A stretch of 64,000 bases of DNA from Cheilinus undulatus. Taxonomy: Eukaryota > Chordata > Actinopteri > Labriformes > Labridae. The stretch covers positions 13,055,579 to 13,119,578 of the forward strand of contig NC_054865.1 in the NCBI RefSeq assembly GCF_018320785.1, in the 5' to 3' direction. Every line of letters begins with the position of its first letter. The first letter of the stretch is position 1. The notes beneath the pieces were generated by a model. The model searched no databases and had not been told where the DNA came from. It saw only the letters and a list, made by a program, of their open reading frames with translations. Shown piece after piece: positions 34,001 to 44,206 of the stretch. A program made the position numbers and the translations under genes.

Positions 34001-36175
34001 TGGAGCTGCTGTATTCCTTTGTTTGCATGTCCACTATCACTATAACCTTGCAAAGCAGATGGATATGCCCATTTCTGTGTTTCTCACTGGCGAATCCATC
34101 TTGCAAAGCTCCTGTCTATATAAAGGTATAAACTGCCATGATAGTTCTCACCAGGCCTGCCTACAGAGTTGGCTGGGCCCCTGAAAAACCCAGTGATTGG
34201 GCCCAGTCCCAGAGTGATTTAATGACGATGTCAATGTATGTGTTGGACAAGTAGCATATGTGCTGGCATCCTAGCTAACAGTTATCTCATTTTGGAGCTA
34301 AGGAGAGTGTCAAGCTGTTGTTGGGTTCTCATGTTGACATGATTAAATCAGGACACTTTTTAACCCCTTTTCACCATTTTTTCCAAACCATTTATGCCTC
34401 TTTCAACCAATTTTTGCAATTGGTTGGCAAGAGTAACCCTATTTATGCCACTTTTTTTGGTCACTTTTAATCTATTTTGTCATTTTAACCCATTTTTACT
34501 ACTTCATACAAATTTTAGCCACTTTAAACCCATTTTGGAACTGTTTTTGCTTTTGTAACCATTTTTGCCACTTTTTTGATACTTAAATACATTTTTACCA
34601 CTTATCGCCCTTTGACCCATTTTTTCCAACATTTTTTGCCACCTTGAACCAACTTTTTTCACTTCTTTTTGCTGCTTTAATGAATTTTTACCACTTGTTG
34701 CCACTTTTGTACCCATTTATATTCAATTTTTCCCACTTTAAAAACATTTATTTCACTTAATGCCACTTTGAACCCATTCTGCTATGTTTTTTTTGCTACT
34801 TTAGCCCATGTTTGTCTCTCATCACTTTTAAACATTTATTTTTTACCACTTATCACATTTAGCCTATTTTCCCTACTTCGAGTAACTTTTAACATAATTT
34901 TTCTAGTTTATGCCAATTTTAAACCAATGTTGCACCTGTTTTGCCACTATAAACCCAGTTTGCCATTCTGTTGCCACTTTTAACCAAGTTTTCCTACTTT
35001 TAGCTACTTTACCCCAGCTTTGCCACTTTTTGCCACCATCATCCCATTATTGCCACTTTTTGAGTTCATTTACTTTGTTAAAATCCACTCAAACTGTTTT
35101 ACTTTCCTTAACTTTGTTTTCTGGCATCCATTCACATTGTTAACATCACCAAAAAAAGGTCATTCTATTTTAAGGAAAGGGGTTTACATCTTGAAAAAGG
35201 TCATATTGTACTACAGCATTAATAGATAAAATGTATTTCAGCTACTTTGATAATAGTTATTATTATTCAGGTTAAACATAAAGTATGGTTATCACAGAGT
35301 CACTTTACGATGGACCATGATTTTGCCTGACCTCCATGAGCCCTCATTTGACTGGGCCACAGAAAGCTCTCCACTTTATCCCACCTTATGAGGAGATAAA
35401 GACGAACCCCTGTGCCCTTCCTCCCTGCCCCCTCTTTCCCACAGAAAACTCCCCCCTCGTGAGGAACAAGTTTGAAAAACAACTGATACATTTCAGTAAC
35501 AGGCTGTCTTGAAGTTTTCTTCAAATTTCCAGGAGTGCATATTGAAAAACAGCTTTTGATTCAGTTCCTCTATAGTCTCCCTGAGCCAATCATCTATCTT
35601 ACCAATCTGGCATCACCTGAACCTACCTGTGGGATTGAGAACAAGGCGCTCATGGTCCACGCCACCAACAGCATAACTCTGTTCCTCTTGCGGGCCATGC
35701 TGATGGCCAAGGGGTTGAGAATAGCCGACTGTCTGTCCAGACTGATCACCACTGTGACAAAGGCGCAGGAGTACATGGCCTGGAGCTTGAGGAACATCAG
35801 GAAGCGACAGGCCAGGTCGCCGGCCAGCCACTGAACTGTGATGTTCCACACTGCATCCACTGGCATCACGATGAAGGTGACCAGCAGGTCAGCTGCGGTA
35901 AGGTTGATTATCAACACTCGGACGTGGGATTTGCGCTTGTGGCCGCTGACCGCCCACAGCACGGTGAGGTTACAGAAGGTGGAGATGCCACAGAGGATGA
36001 AGGTGATGATGACCCTGACTTTGGCCGCTGTAGAGAAGGTTGGCAGCTGCAGCTCTGGGTCCACTGATGTCCAGTTACAGCGAGGAGCCGGCCAGTCACA
36101 GCTATAATTGAGGTCAGATGTGGAGCTGAGCTGATTCGTGGTGACAGGAGGATCACAGCAGGAGGAGGCGTTCAT
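31025..36175 (-). CDS. gnrhr: Gonadotropin-releasing hormone receptor, three coding exons
   Basis: Class A G-protein-coupled receptor for GnRH, acting at the plasma membrane. Coding exons on the minus strand are 36175-35627, 32833-32629 and 31524-31025 (549, 205 and 500 bases; 417 residues), with GT-AG introns in phases 0 and 1. Exon 1 carries N-glycosylation sites at N2, N23 and N34 and helices I-IV, with NLTAADLLVTF (Asp96) in helix II and DRQ at 147-149 in place of DRY. Exon 2 carries the loop cysteine (NFTQCTTRG) and helix V. Exon 3 carries helix VI (IVCWTPYYLLGLWYWF) and NACLDPIIY in helix VII, then a tail of about 75 residues, present in fish but absent from mammalian type I receptors. 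All parts are intact. Fish have several paralogues; I cannot say which this is. The introns hold transposable elements. Confidence 0.93.
32027..32562. mobile_element. hAT-like element in gnrhr intron 2, with 8-bp target duplication
   Basis: 536 bases flanked by identical GTCAACTT (32019-32026 and 32563-32570). Ends AAGTGATGGG and TAGTGATGGG (inverted) extend into related subterminal GAGCCGGTTC/GGCTCGGCTC-type motifs. No transposase frame. The exact 8-base duplication supports a hAT insertion and correct boundaries. It lies 66 bases downstream, in gene orientation, of the exon 2 donor side. Confidence 0.85.
34020..34118. repeat. Hairpin-type repeat shared with 52535-52615
   Basis: AACCTTGCAAAGCAGATGGAT ... 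GCGAATCCATCTTGCAAAGCTCC forms an imperfect palindrome and recurs at 52535-52615. It is probably the end of a DNA element family. It lies in gnrhr intron 1. Confidence 0.6.
34353..35260 (+). repeat. Element carrying a T-rich minisatellite, copy 1
   Basis: 34353-35060 is a degenerate tandem array of units like TTTTTGCCACTTTTAACCCA. The flank to 35260 contains GGGGTTTACATCTTGAAAAAGG and CTACTTTGATAATAG. Both array and right flank recur at 40309-41160, so this is a copy of one repeat with an internal minisatellite, not a local expansion. It lies in gnrhr intron 1. Confidence 0.7.
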
Positions 36176-36570
36176 TGTCTGACCCTTACTATGGACTCAC
36201 ATTTTGTGCAGCTGCATGAGTCACCAAACAGAGAAAACATCTGCATGAGCTTTACAGTATTCATTACTGTTACAGTAAAAATGTATGCATCTGCATTTAA
36301 AGAGAATAATTCTGTTAATGTTTACTGACAGAGAGGGGGCAGCCTGCTGAGAAGAGCACATCTCTCTGATGATCACTGATGTGAACGGTAGAACTGCCCC
36401 TGAAAACACACCATGAAGAGGGAGGCCTTAAATATGCAACATCATCTAAAACAGCAGTCTAATAACTAGTCATGTTGTTTTCACTTTTACATCTCAAGAT
36501 GTAAATGAATCAAATTAATCTGCTTCCTTCGTTTTTTTCTTCAATGCCTGGTGTTTATGATCTACAGTAG
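36176..36570. other. gnrhr upstream region, nothing firm
   Basis: The 5' UTR and promoter of gnrhr should lie here or in a separate upstream exon. I cannot identify a TATA box or a conserved site. Confidence 0.3.
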
Positions 36571-37810
36571 CTGAGCCCCCTCACTTTTTCATTAACCCTT
36601 AGAGGTCCACTGGCTATTTTTGACAAAATAAACCACGCAGAAAATGTATACCATGCTCATGTTTGTATAATCTTTTTCAGCACTACCTCAACTTTATAAA
36701 CTAAAAACTATGTTTTTTAAGTTTAATTTACTGTATTAGATATAGGGCCTCCAAAAAACACAACACCCCACAAAAATTGATTTTTTTTTTTAAATTGCTA
36801 TTTAAACCAATATATTGTCATTTTTAAAAAAAAAGAAATTACAATATGCTGAAATGATGAAAAATACCAGTGCCTGTTCTGTACAGCATGGTCCACTGTC
36901 CCCTATGTGTAACATTAATTTTTATATCAAATTAAAATGATCATTCTTCCTGTTTTACTCGGCCTATTGACATCAAACAAAATTGAAAAAAGCTAAAAGA
37001 TCATGCTTTCCATGCAAAGTGATTTCAATGCAAAATGTGGTTATGTTTCCATACTGTCATGTGACAAAAGTAGCACATGATGTAATCACACTGGCATGAT
37101 CGTGGCCCCCTAAGTGTTAATCTACACTCAGTACAAAGTGAAAACAACATTTTAGATTATTTTTCAAATTACTTAAAAATAAAACACTGAAATATCACTT
37201 TGACAAAAGTATTCAGACCCTTTAAAAGCTTTTGAAAGCCAGCTTGGAGTTTAGAAAAACTCCATGTGTTATCCAATCAGGCTTTTATGTGTTTTACACT
37301 GATGAGAGGCTTCCATAGCCACTCCAGATAGGTGGATTGTTGTCCTCTGAAACATTGTCCCATCTTTACAAATCTCTGGAGCTCACTCAGAGTGACCCTC
37401 TAATTTGTCGTCCCTCTTATTAAGACCTTTCTCCCTCGATTGCTCAGTTTAGCCTAGCGACCAGCTCTTGGAAGAGTCCTGGTTGTGCCAATCTTCTTCC
37501 ATTGAAGAATTATGGAGGCCACTGTGCTCTTAGGAACCTTCAGTGCTGCAGTTTTTTTGTATCCTTCCCCAGATCTGTGCCTGTCAACAACCCTCTCTCT
37601 GAACTCTGCAGGCAGCTCTTTTGTCCTCATGGCTTGGTTTTTGCTCTGAAATACATTGTCATCTGTGAGGCCGTCTATAGAGACGCGTGTTTTTTCTTTC
37701 AAATCATGTGCAATCAATTAAATCTATCACAGATGGACTCCAATCAAAGTGTAGAAACATCTCAGCAAAGATCCAAGGAAACTTCAGTGGCCCTAATCCT
37801 CTTTCATACT
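36571..37810 (-). mobile_element. Tc1 transposon fragment split by a piggyBac-like MITE
   Basis: 37121-37810 matches a fish Tc1 lineage in antisense. On the minus strand, 37717-37454 gives an N-terminal transposase piece (MRTKELPAEFRERVVDRH, then KVPKSTVASIIL and TRTLPRAGR), then degenerate sequence towards a TCTACACTCAGTACAAAGTG end. The phrase CCCCCTCACTTTTTCA at 36576-36591 fits the same terminus on the far side of the MITE at 36596-37116, implying the MITE jumped into a TTAA of this Tc1 copy. The catalytic domain is missing. Same lineage as 49740-50514. Confidence 0.65.
36596..37116. mobile_element. piggyBac-like MITE with TTAA target duplication
   Basis: Flanked by TTAA at 36592-36595 and 37117-37120. 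Ends CCCTTAGAGGTCCAC and GTGGCCCCCTAAGTG are imperfect inverted repeats. The 521-base interior is AT-rich and non-coding. TTAA plus CCC-type ends are the piggyBac hallmark. Confidence 0.7.
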
Positions 37811-38200
37811 TTCTAGTTTGTTAAGAGTTTTAAGAAATTAAGCCACAGTTTCTGGAAACATGTTCAAACTAGGGCTAGCAAACAAACTAATCTGTGATCA
37901 AAATTAAACAGAATTTTTCATCATAATTAATCTGTTTTTGTTGCATTTTAAAATCCATTATTTGCTTTAAAAAACTTAGATTTGGGGATTTTTACACTGT
38001 CTTAAACTAAGGGTGATGGACTTTCTGTTTGGATACAGCCCTGCTTTAATTTTGAAAGAAAATGAAGACTTTGGGAAGATTTAAGAGTATGATATGAACT
38101 TATTTATCAAAAAAGGAACATGGTGATGATGGATAAAAAAGGAAATAAGGGAACGATATAAAAGGAAATAAGGTATTTTGCTCACAGCAGCTGTCAGCAA
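37811..38200. other. Intergenic, AT-rich
   Basis: CTAGGGCTAGCAAACAAACT and GATTAATCTGTTTTTGTTGC near 37868-37945 look repeat-derived but cannot be delimited. Confidence 0.3.
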
Positions 38201-38361
38201 ATAAGAAAAAGACAAAAACAAACACAATGTTGATTTTTATACTCTGTGTATATCAGTAAAAATGTAGCAATGTTTAAAGTGTTGTAGATTTTGCACTCCT
38301 GTGTGCAGTTTACAGTGGAAACTGTATTTTGTGTTTATTTGAATGTAGTGTTAGCAAGAAG

Positions 38362-38420
<59 letters not shown>

Positions 38421-38605
38421 GCAAAATATCATGCATCTTCTTGCAATCACTACTCTAAAAAGTGAAAACAAAATGAATAGTTAAAAGACCTTTCCACTGC
38501 AAACTGCACACAGCCATGTAAATCTAAGACACTTTAAACATTGCTGCATGTCTAATGATACACAGTGTAAAAATCACTGTTACTGTTTGTTTTTGTCTTT
38601 TTTTT
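38201..38605. repeat. Large palindrome with an (AT)n centre
   Basis: Arms of about 165-185 bases, 38201-38364 and 38422-38605, are inverted copies sharing GCAATGTTTAAAGTGT, TGTGTGCAGTTT and GCAAGAAGATGCAT-like blocks, about 75% alike by eye. The AT run lies at the centre. No coding frame. Likely a foldback or MITE-type element. Confidence 0.8.
38365..38419. repeat. (AT)n microsatellite
   Basis: About 55 bases of pure AT/TA alternation at the centre of the palindrome. Confidence 0.95.
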
Positions 38606-38865
38606 TTAATTTGTTTGGTCCAAAAATATCATTTTTAGAACTAAATGCAAAAGTAAAAACTATGAAATGTGCATCATCAGTTCAGGTATTAATAGAAGTA
38701 ATAAAAGTAACATTTGACGTTGTGGTGGTGGGGTACGTAAATAAAGATCATAAAAACGATCCCACTAAACCACCACTCCAAGGTTTAATAGACAGTTAAT
38801 TTAATTTGCAAAACATTTGCTGGTCTCCTTATGTACAAATGAACATAAAAACATCATAAACATAC

Positions 38866-38987
38866 CACATGTCTATCCTAGAATTTCCCACACCAGACAG
38901 CTGTAAAAGTAAAACTGGTTCCTCCTGTGGCTCCGTCTCCCTGCTGCTCTCTTCAGGATCAGTCGGTCCATCCTCTGAGCGTGCCAT
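38866..38987 (-). CDS. Possible first coding exon, gene not established
   Basis: A minus-strand ATG at 38987-38985 opens an acidic frame MARSEDGPTDPEESSRETEP, then EEPVLLLQLSGVGNSRIDM, ending at a good donor (GTG|GTATGT, GT at 38865-38864). The stretch EEPVLLLQLSGV is weakly similar to the N-terminus of the TFIIIC subunit GTF3C6 (acidic leader, then LVLVELSGI). I could not find further exons of that gene downstream on this strand. It may be a real first exon, a retrocopy scrap, or chance. Confidence 0.25.
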
Positions 38988-39480
38988 CCTCTGTGAGAGT
39001 GTGCGTGTCAGTGTGGGAGGAGCTAGGAGCATCTCTGTATCACAGCAGTGTTGATTCAGTGCAGCCTGAGGTCTGGCAAAGTTTCTAATTTTAATCCTGC
39101 CAGACTGAATGTAATACGACCCCGCAGTCTCCATTAGCATCAGTTTTCAGTAGGAAAAACTAAATCTGCTTGAATTAGCTGCATTAATCTCCTCTGATAG
39201 GGTCAGGTCAGGGTATTTAGTTAAAAAATCACAATTTGAGCAGACTCATTCAAGTTTTGTTTTCCTTATGGTTGGCCTGTTTAGAGATGACTGTTTCTGA
39301 GAGACTATGAGATTATTCTGTGGTCTATGTCCTCAGATATCTGGATTTCTCTACATTTCCTGCTCCTCATATATAAAGCACTAAATGCTTTTGAGAAGTT
39401 TCCTTATTCTTCCTAAAACCAGAGACAGAACCAAGCAGGGTGAGGCAGTTATTAGTTTTCATGGTCCTCAACAAACAGAA

Positions 39481-39532
39481 CTAGGAGCGAGGAAATTTCA
39501 TGACTGGACTTGCTGCACAGGTGGCATGCTAT
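39481..39532 (-). mobile_element. Tiny Tc1 fragment, same lineage as 44207-45027
   Basis: AGCGAGGAAATTTCATGACTGG followed by CTTGCACAGGTGGCAT-like sequence (39486-39528) matches the N-terminal transposase region of the lineage whose 3' part lies at 44207-45027. AT-rich sequence follows directly. Confidence 0.55.
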
Positions 39533-40308
39533 ATATATTTTATATTTATATATAATATATATTCCACATTCATCTAGAAACCCTCCCACAGAAAGTCTTT
39601 AGGAATGGGAGGACTTTTCAAAAAATCTCAGACAAACATTCTGTCTGTTACATTCATCAGAGGCCAATTAAAGCAGCTAGAAAGAAAGGGCAGTAGACAT
39701 GCTGGTAGCAACCTGAGCTCAACAGACAGATGCTGTTGTAGTTCACAAATGTTGAAGCTTGTTGGTAGAGGAAACTCATGACGAGGGTGTTTGGGAGAAG
39801 AAATAAAACATCTTCTCTACCAAGAAAAACTTTCAGTGTGGTTCGTTGCTCCCCTTTCAATAAAGATGCTTTCTAGATCTGATAAAAAATCTGTCACAAA
39901 GGCCACATCCAAGCTGATCACTACACGGGCACCAGCCATCGCTAGCTTGCAGGACAACTAACCCCACCATAACTATCACAAACACATGACGAAGCTGGTC
40001 AAGAGAGGAGTTAATACTGTCACTGTAGCAACCTATTGACTCCAACAGTGTGGGATCAAATAAGGGTTGGAAATATGTTGAACCTGTAAAAACATTTTAT
40101 ATCAGCAAAAATATTTTGTGAAAAAAGTTAAGGTTTGCATGCATGCAGAAAATATTTGTAACAACAGAAAAATGTTGTGCATCTGTAAAACAAATCTGTT
40201 GTTAAAAAAATGTGTGTAGAAAAGAATTTGAGTTAAAGCTGAGCAGTTACTAAGCTAAAATGTGTCTAAGAATATTATTGGTTTTTACTTTTCAAATGAC
40301 TAATCCAT
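39533..40308. other. Intergenic, nothing recognised
   Basis: Includes a short AT-rich run at about 39530-39562. A minus-strand frame near 39857-40045 has no recognisable domain. Confidence 0.3.
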
Positions 40309-41160
40309 GCCACTTTTTAACCCCTTTTCACCATTTCCCCAACCATTATCTGCCATTTTGTGCATTTTTGGACCTATTTTTGCCTCTTTAACCAATTATT
40401 TCCCCTTTTTAACCGCTTTTCACGATTCTCCCACCAAATTTCCCCCCTTTTATTGTCTTTCTTGACTAGTTTTTGTCTATTTTAACTCATTTTTCCTCCT
40501 TTTTTTTTAACAGCTTTTCACCATTTCCCCACCCATTTTTGGCTCTCTTTTTGCCATTTTCAAACCAATTTTGTCAATTTCCACTCATTTTAGCCCATTT
40601 TCAACCACTTTCCCTCATTTGTCCAACCATTAATTTGCCCTCTTGTGCATTTCTTGACCCATTTTTATCTATTTCTTCCCATTTTTGCCACTTTTGACCA
40701 ATTTTTGTCTCTTTTAACTCAATTTTCCACTTATAACCACTTTTCACCATTTTCCCAACTGTTTTTTTCTGTTTTATGCCATTCCTAATTCATTTTTGTC
40801 CATTTTAATCCATTTTTGCAACTTTTGAACCACTTTTTACCTATTTTCCACCCATTATTTCCCCTGTTGTGCATTTTCTTGACCCATTTTTTCTTTTATT
40901 TTTCCAATTATTTTATTATTTTAAAAGTTATTCCAGTGTGTCCTACTTTATTATCCTTACACTTGTGCACATCATGGCTTAGCTGTGAAGTCTGACATTA
41001 CTTTCCAAATATCCTAGTCACTTTTCCTATCCACATTGCTAATATTAGTTAGAAAGGCAATTTTGGTTTAAGTGTGTGTGTGGGGGGGTTACATTTTGAA
41101 ATAGGCTATATCATACAACAGCAAAAATAAAGTTCCTTTTTTGTTTCTTTGATAAGAGTA
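40309..41160 (+). repeat. Element carrying a T-rich minisatellite, copy 2
   Basis: 40309-40900 is a degenerate array of TTTTTGCCACTTTTAACC-like units. It opens with the same CACTTTTTAACCCCTTTTCACC as copy 1. The right flank to 41160 (GGGGGTTACATTTTGAAATAGG, CTTTGATAAGAGTAG) is homologous to the right flank of copy 1. Confidence 0.7.
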
Positions 41161-42574
41161 GTGATTTTTCTTTGTTTTGTTTTTTTTTACTGCTGTCTTC
41201 TATAAGTTTAATCTGTTCTTATTATCAATCACTACATTTCTTTGTATTTGTGAATTTTAATGATTCTTTAAATTAAATTCAAATAGTTATCTGAATTATT
41301 TCTAAACATTTCAATTGTTTCAACCCAGGCTCAGAGAGCTGGACAAAGAGAAAGATTACACCATCTTAGAGGGATTCAAACAATGATTTATGGATAACTA
41401 AGATAAAATATCTCAGTATACAGAACTTAGTCAGTAAATTAGTGTTTGTAATGATGAATGAGTGTGATGTTGTGTAGACAAAAAGAAAGACAACAGACTA
41501 AAGTGATGATGGTAAGAGATAAAGAGAGAGCGAAAGACTGAGGAGCCTGTTTGAGTAACCCAGGTCCAGTCTGACAGAGGGCAGGACATCCAATGAGGTG
41601 TCTCCACCTGTTTACCTGAAGGCAGCCTGACAGAGGAGTGGGAGACTGCATGAGGAACAGCGACACAGTCAGGGGTCATCACACAATGTATGAATGATAG
41701 GCTGATTTAACCACTACAGAACCTCTGTGGGGGTTTCTGAGACAGCTTAGTGCTGTTTCCAGCACAGACAGAGCAAACTGTGAGCCTAAATCTTCAGGAT
41801 GCGCTGGTTAAATGTAATCCATGTCGATAGAGACAAAACCAGTAGGTGAATCTTTGTCCAATGGAGGAATAGAACAATATTTCAAAGCACTATTTTTGAA
41901 AAAGAGAGATTTCATTTTTAGTGAACGATCATTTATTGTACAATTCCAGAAAATAAGAAATGTGCAGTGTCATTGTGGGCTAGCCATCTGAAACACTTGG
42001 ATGTTGCAGAACTGGACCCATACTCACTTTTACCTCCTTCAGTCCTGCATCTGTATTTCATATTTCATTAGAAGCAGTGCTTAAACATGGAATGATAATG
42101 GAAGAATCTTCTTGGGAAATGCTTAAAATCCAGCTGCTGTTTCCATCTGCTGGAAGCTTTAAAATGAGCACAAACTGAGCGCTGTTCTCAGCAGCTCACC
42201 AGCTGCCTGCAGTTCATCTTGCACATCACTGACTCTGTGCTTTATGTGCTTATTAGTGGTATTGCAATGCAACTCATAATAGGTATAATAAAAAACGTAA
42301 CAGTTTTAGGTTTTTGGTCAGGCTTTTAGAGTGCCAGTGAGATTTAGAGTGCAGAAAATCACAGTCTGTTTTGCTCCATGCAGAAATAACAGAGATGAGT
42401 GATAGGCCTTTAAGTGTAAAATAATGATCACATGTTGATTGAGGGAAACATGAAAGACTTTTCACTCCATACTTGGGGATTGATTTCTTATTGTTTCTTA
42501 ATGTGTTATACTTGCATTTGCTGCTTTTGCCTAAACTCTTTAAATTGTGAATAAAAAAAACAGAAAACTTTGAT
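41161..42574. other. Intergenic, nothing recognised
   Basis: No exon, RNA gene or identifiable repeat over about 1.4 kb. Confidence 0.35.
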
Positions 42575-42885
42575 TTCTAAATCCTACCCTATATTCAATT
42601 ACAGCATAATGATGAGATATTCAATGTTCAAGTGGATAAACTTTTTTATAAGAGAGTATGGTGGATGTACACATATTCCAAGCTCAATGCCTGAAGCATG
42701 TTCCATAAAAGTTGGGACAGGAAATCTTAACCATGGTATTAATACCCTCTCTTCTTCTAACACCACCGAAGACTGTACATGTTTTGGAATTCTTTATAAA
42801 ATCCATTTCCCATTGAAAGGATTTTCAAATTATTGGATCACATTTTGCATAATGTCCCAACTTTTTTGGGTTGCAACATTAATTC
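42575..42885. mobile_element. Short non-autonomous copy of the AACTTTTTTGG-end transposon family
   Basis: AAAAGTTGGGACAGG at about 42707 and the terminus CATAATGTCCCAACTTTTTTGG at about 42850-42872 match the ends of the family at 24225-24775 and 25826-26650. Non-coding. Confidence 0.5.
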
Positions 42886-43388
42886 CTTTTATTTTGGAAT
42901 GTGAAAATTTGAAAAAAAGATGGGTTGCCTTTCTTTTGTCTTTGTCTTTTTAAGAAACACATCATTAGCTGAATTTCTATAAGGGTGGAATCAATGAGCA
43001 GATGTTTTACTAAAAACAAACTAACTGGACAAGAATGGGGAAAGAATTTCTTATCTAAGAGAAACACTTACTGTTAAATCCGTTCAAGCCATTGCTCTGC
43101 ATGCAGAGAAACAGACATGTCTCAGTCTGTCATGTTACCTTTCTATCTGCAGCAGCAGCTCAGCAGCTGGCTCGTCACTGTGACAGAGCAGCTGATTGGT
43201 CCTGATAGCTGCAGATGTCACACGCTAGGCTCCTATCCAAACTGGTCATAACCTTTCACATCCATGGAGATCAGACTGATCTTCTGAGTAATCCACAGTA
43301 ATGATATTGTTCTTATTGAGGCCAAGTATCTTCAGCTTTAAGAGCTGAAACTGAGCCTACCACCAACTCACATGACTCCAGCTGTAGA

Positions 43389-44140
43389 CAGGGGCGGACT
43401 TTACCTGAACACGCAACAACCCTAACCCTTTCTCCTGCACCGTTCTGTCTTCTGCCAGTCAACATTTTAAGGGGATTTACACACTCATGAAAGTGTAAAA
43501 TATAAAGTAAATCTGGCAATGGTATAGTGGCACCAAAGCTTTAAAAAATAAGATGTAAATATCCCTGTGAACAAGGATGTCTTTTTTACCTTTTCATTTA
43601 GAAAAACATTAAAAAAAAAAACAAGTCATTTGGTGTTACTGATATTTCACAACTTGTATTCAAAATAATACTATACAAACATGTAAAAATAAACATTTTG
43701 GCCAGTTGGTTTGCTTGGTAGAACATGACCAAAAAAATCCAAAATGGAACTATTTTCTTCTTTGAAGATTTCTTTACTTTTAAATAAAAAGCATTTTCAA
43801 TTTCAATAAAAACTTGATATAGCTTTTATTTATATTAATTTATGTAATGCTTTACACTTCATATTGATTTATTTTATTGACATTTGTATAACTTGTAAAA
43901 ATAAAGATGCAAATTGAGCATCACATAGCTCTGATGCCATTTGGCAACTGGATGCCCATCTAGAGTCTCCAAACATACATTTTAAAGCCACCTTGACATT
44001 TTCTGTTCAAAAATCTTTGCCAGTCATTTTAGGTTGATTTCACATCAAAGATACTTTTTTTTAAAGGGGGGAAAGCATTGGATGTTGAGGTCCACATGAA
44101 TGTGTTCAATTTGGCCCCACAATTGCTAAATCTGCCACTG
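43389..44140. mobile_element. hAT-like element with near-perfect 8-bp target duplication
   Basis: 752 bases between GCTGTAGA (43381-43388) and GCTGTAGG (44141-44148). Left end CAGGGGCGGACTTTACC and right end AAATCTGCCACTG are short inverted repeats (CAGNGGCNGA). The interior is AT-rich and non-coding. Confidence 0.65.
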
Positions 44141-44206
44141 GCTGTAGGATTAAGGACAAGAAGATGACAAAGAACTTTGACTTTCTTGTTAATCCTGATC
44201 TATTAT

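Noticed and set aside
33726-34106. Minus-strand frame with hydrophobic stretches in gnrhr intron 1, considered as a receptor pseudogene
   Set aside because: No receptor motif could be found, and its end overlaps a dispersed hairpin repeat.
38365-38419. CRISPR or other spaced-repeat array
   Set aside because: It is a simple AT run; no direct repeats with unique spacers occur anywhere in the window, and the genome is eukaryotic.
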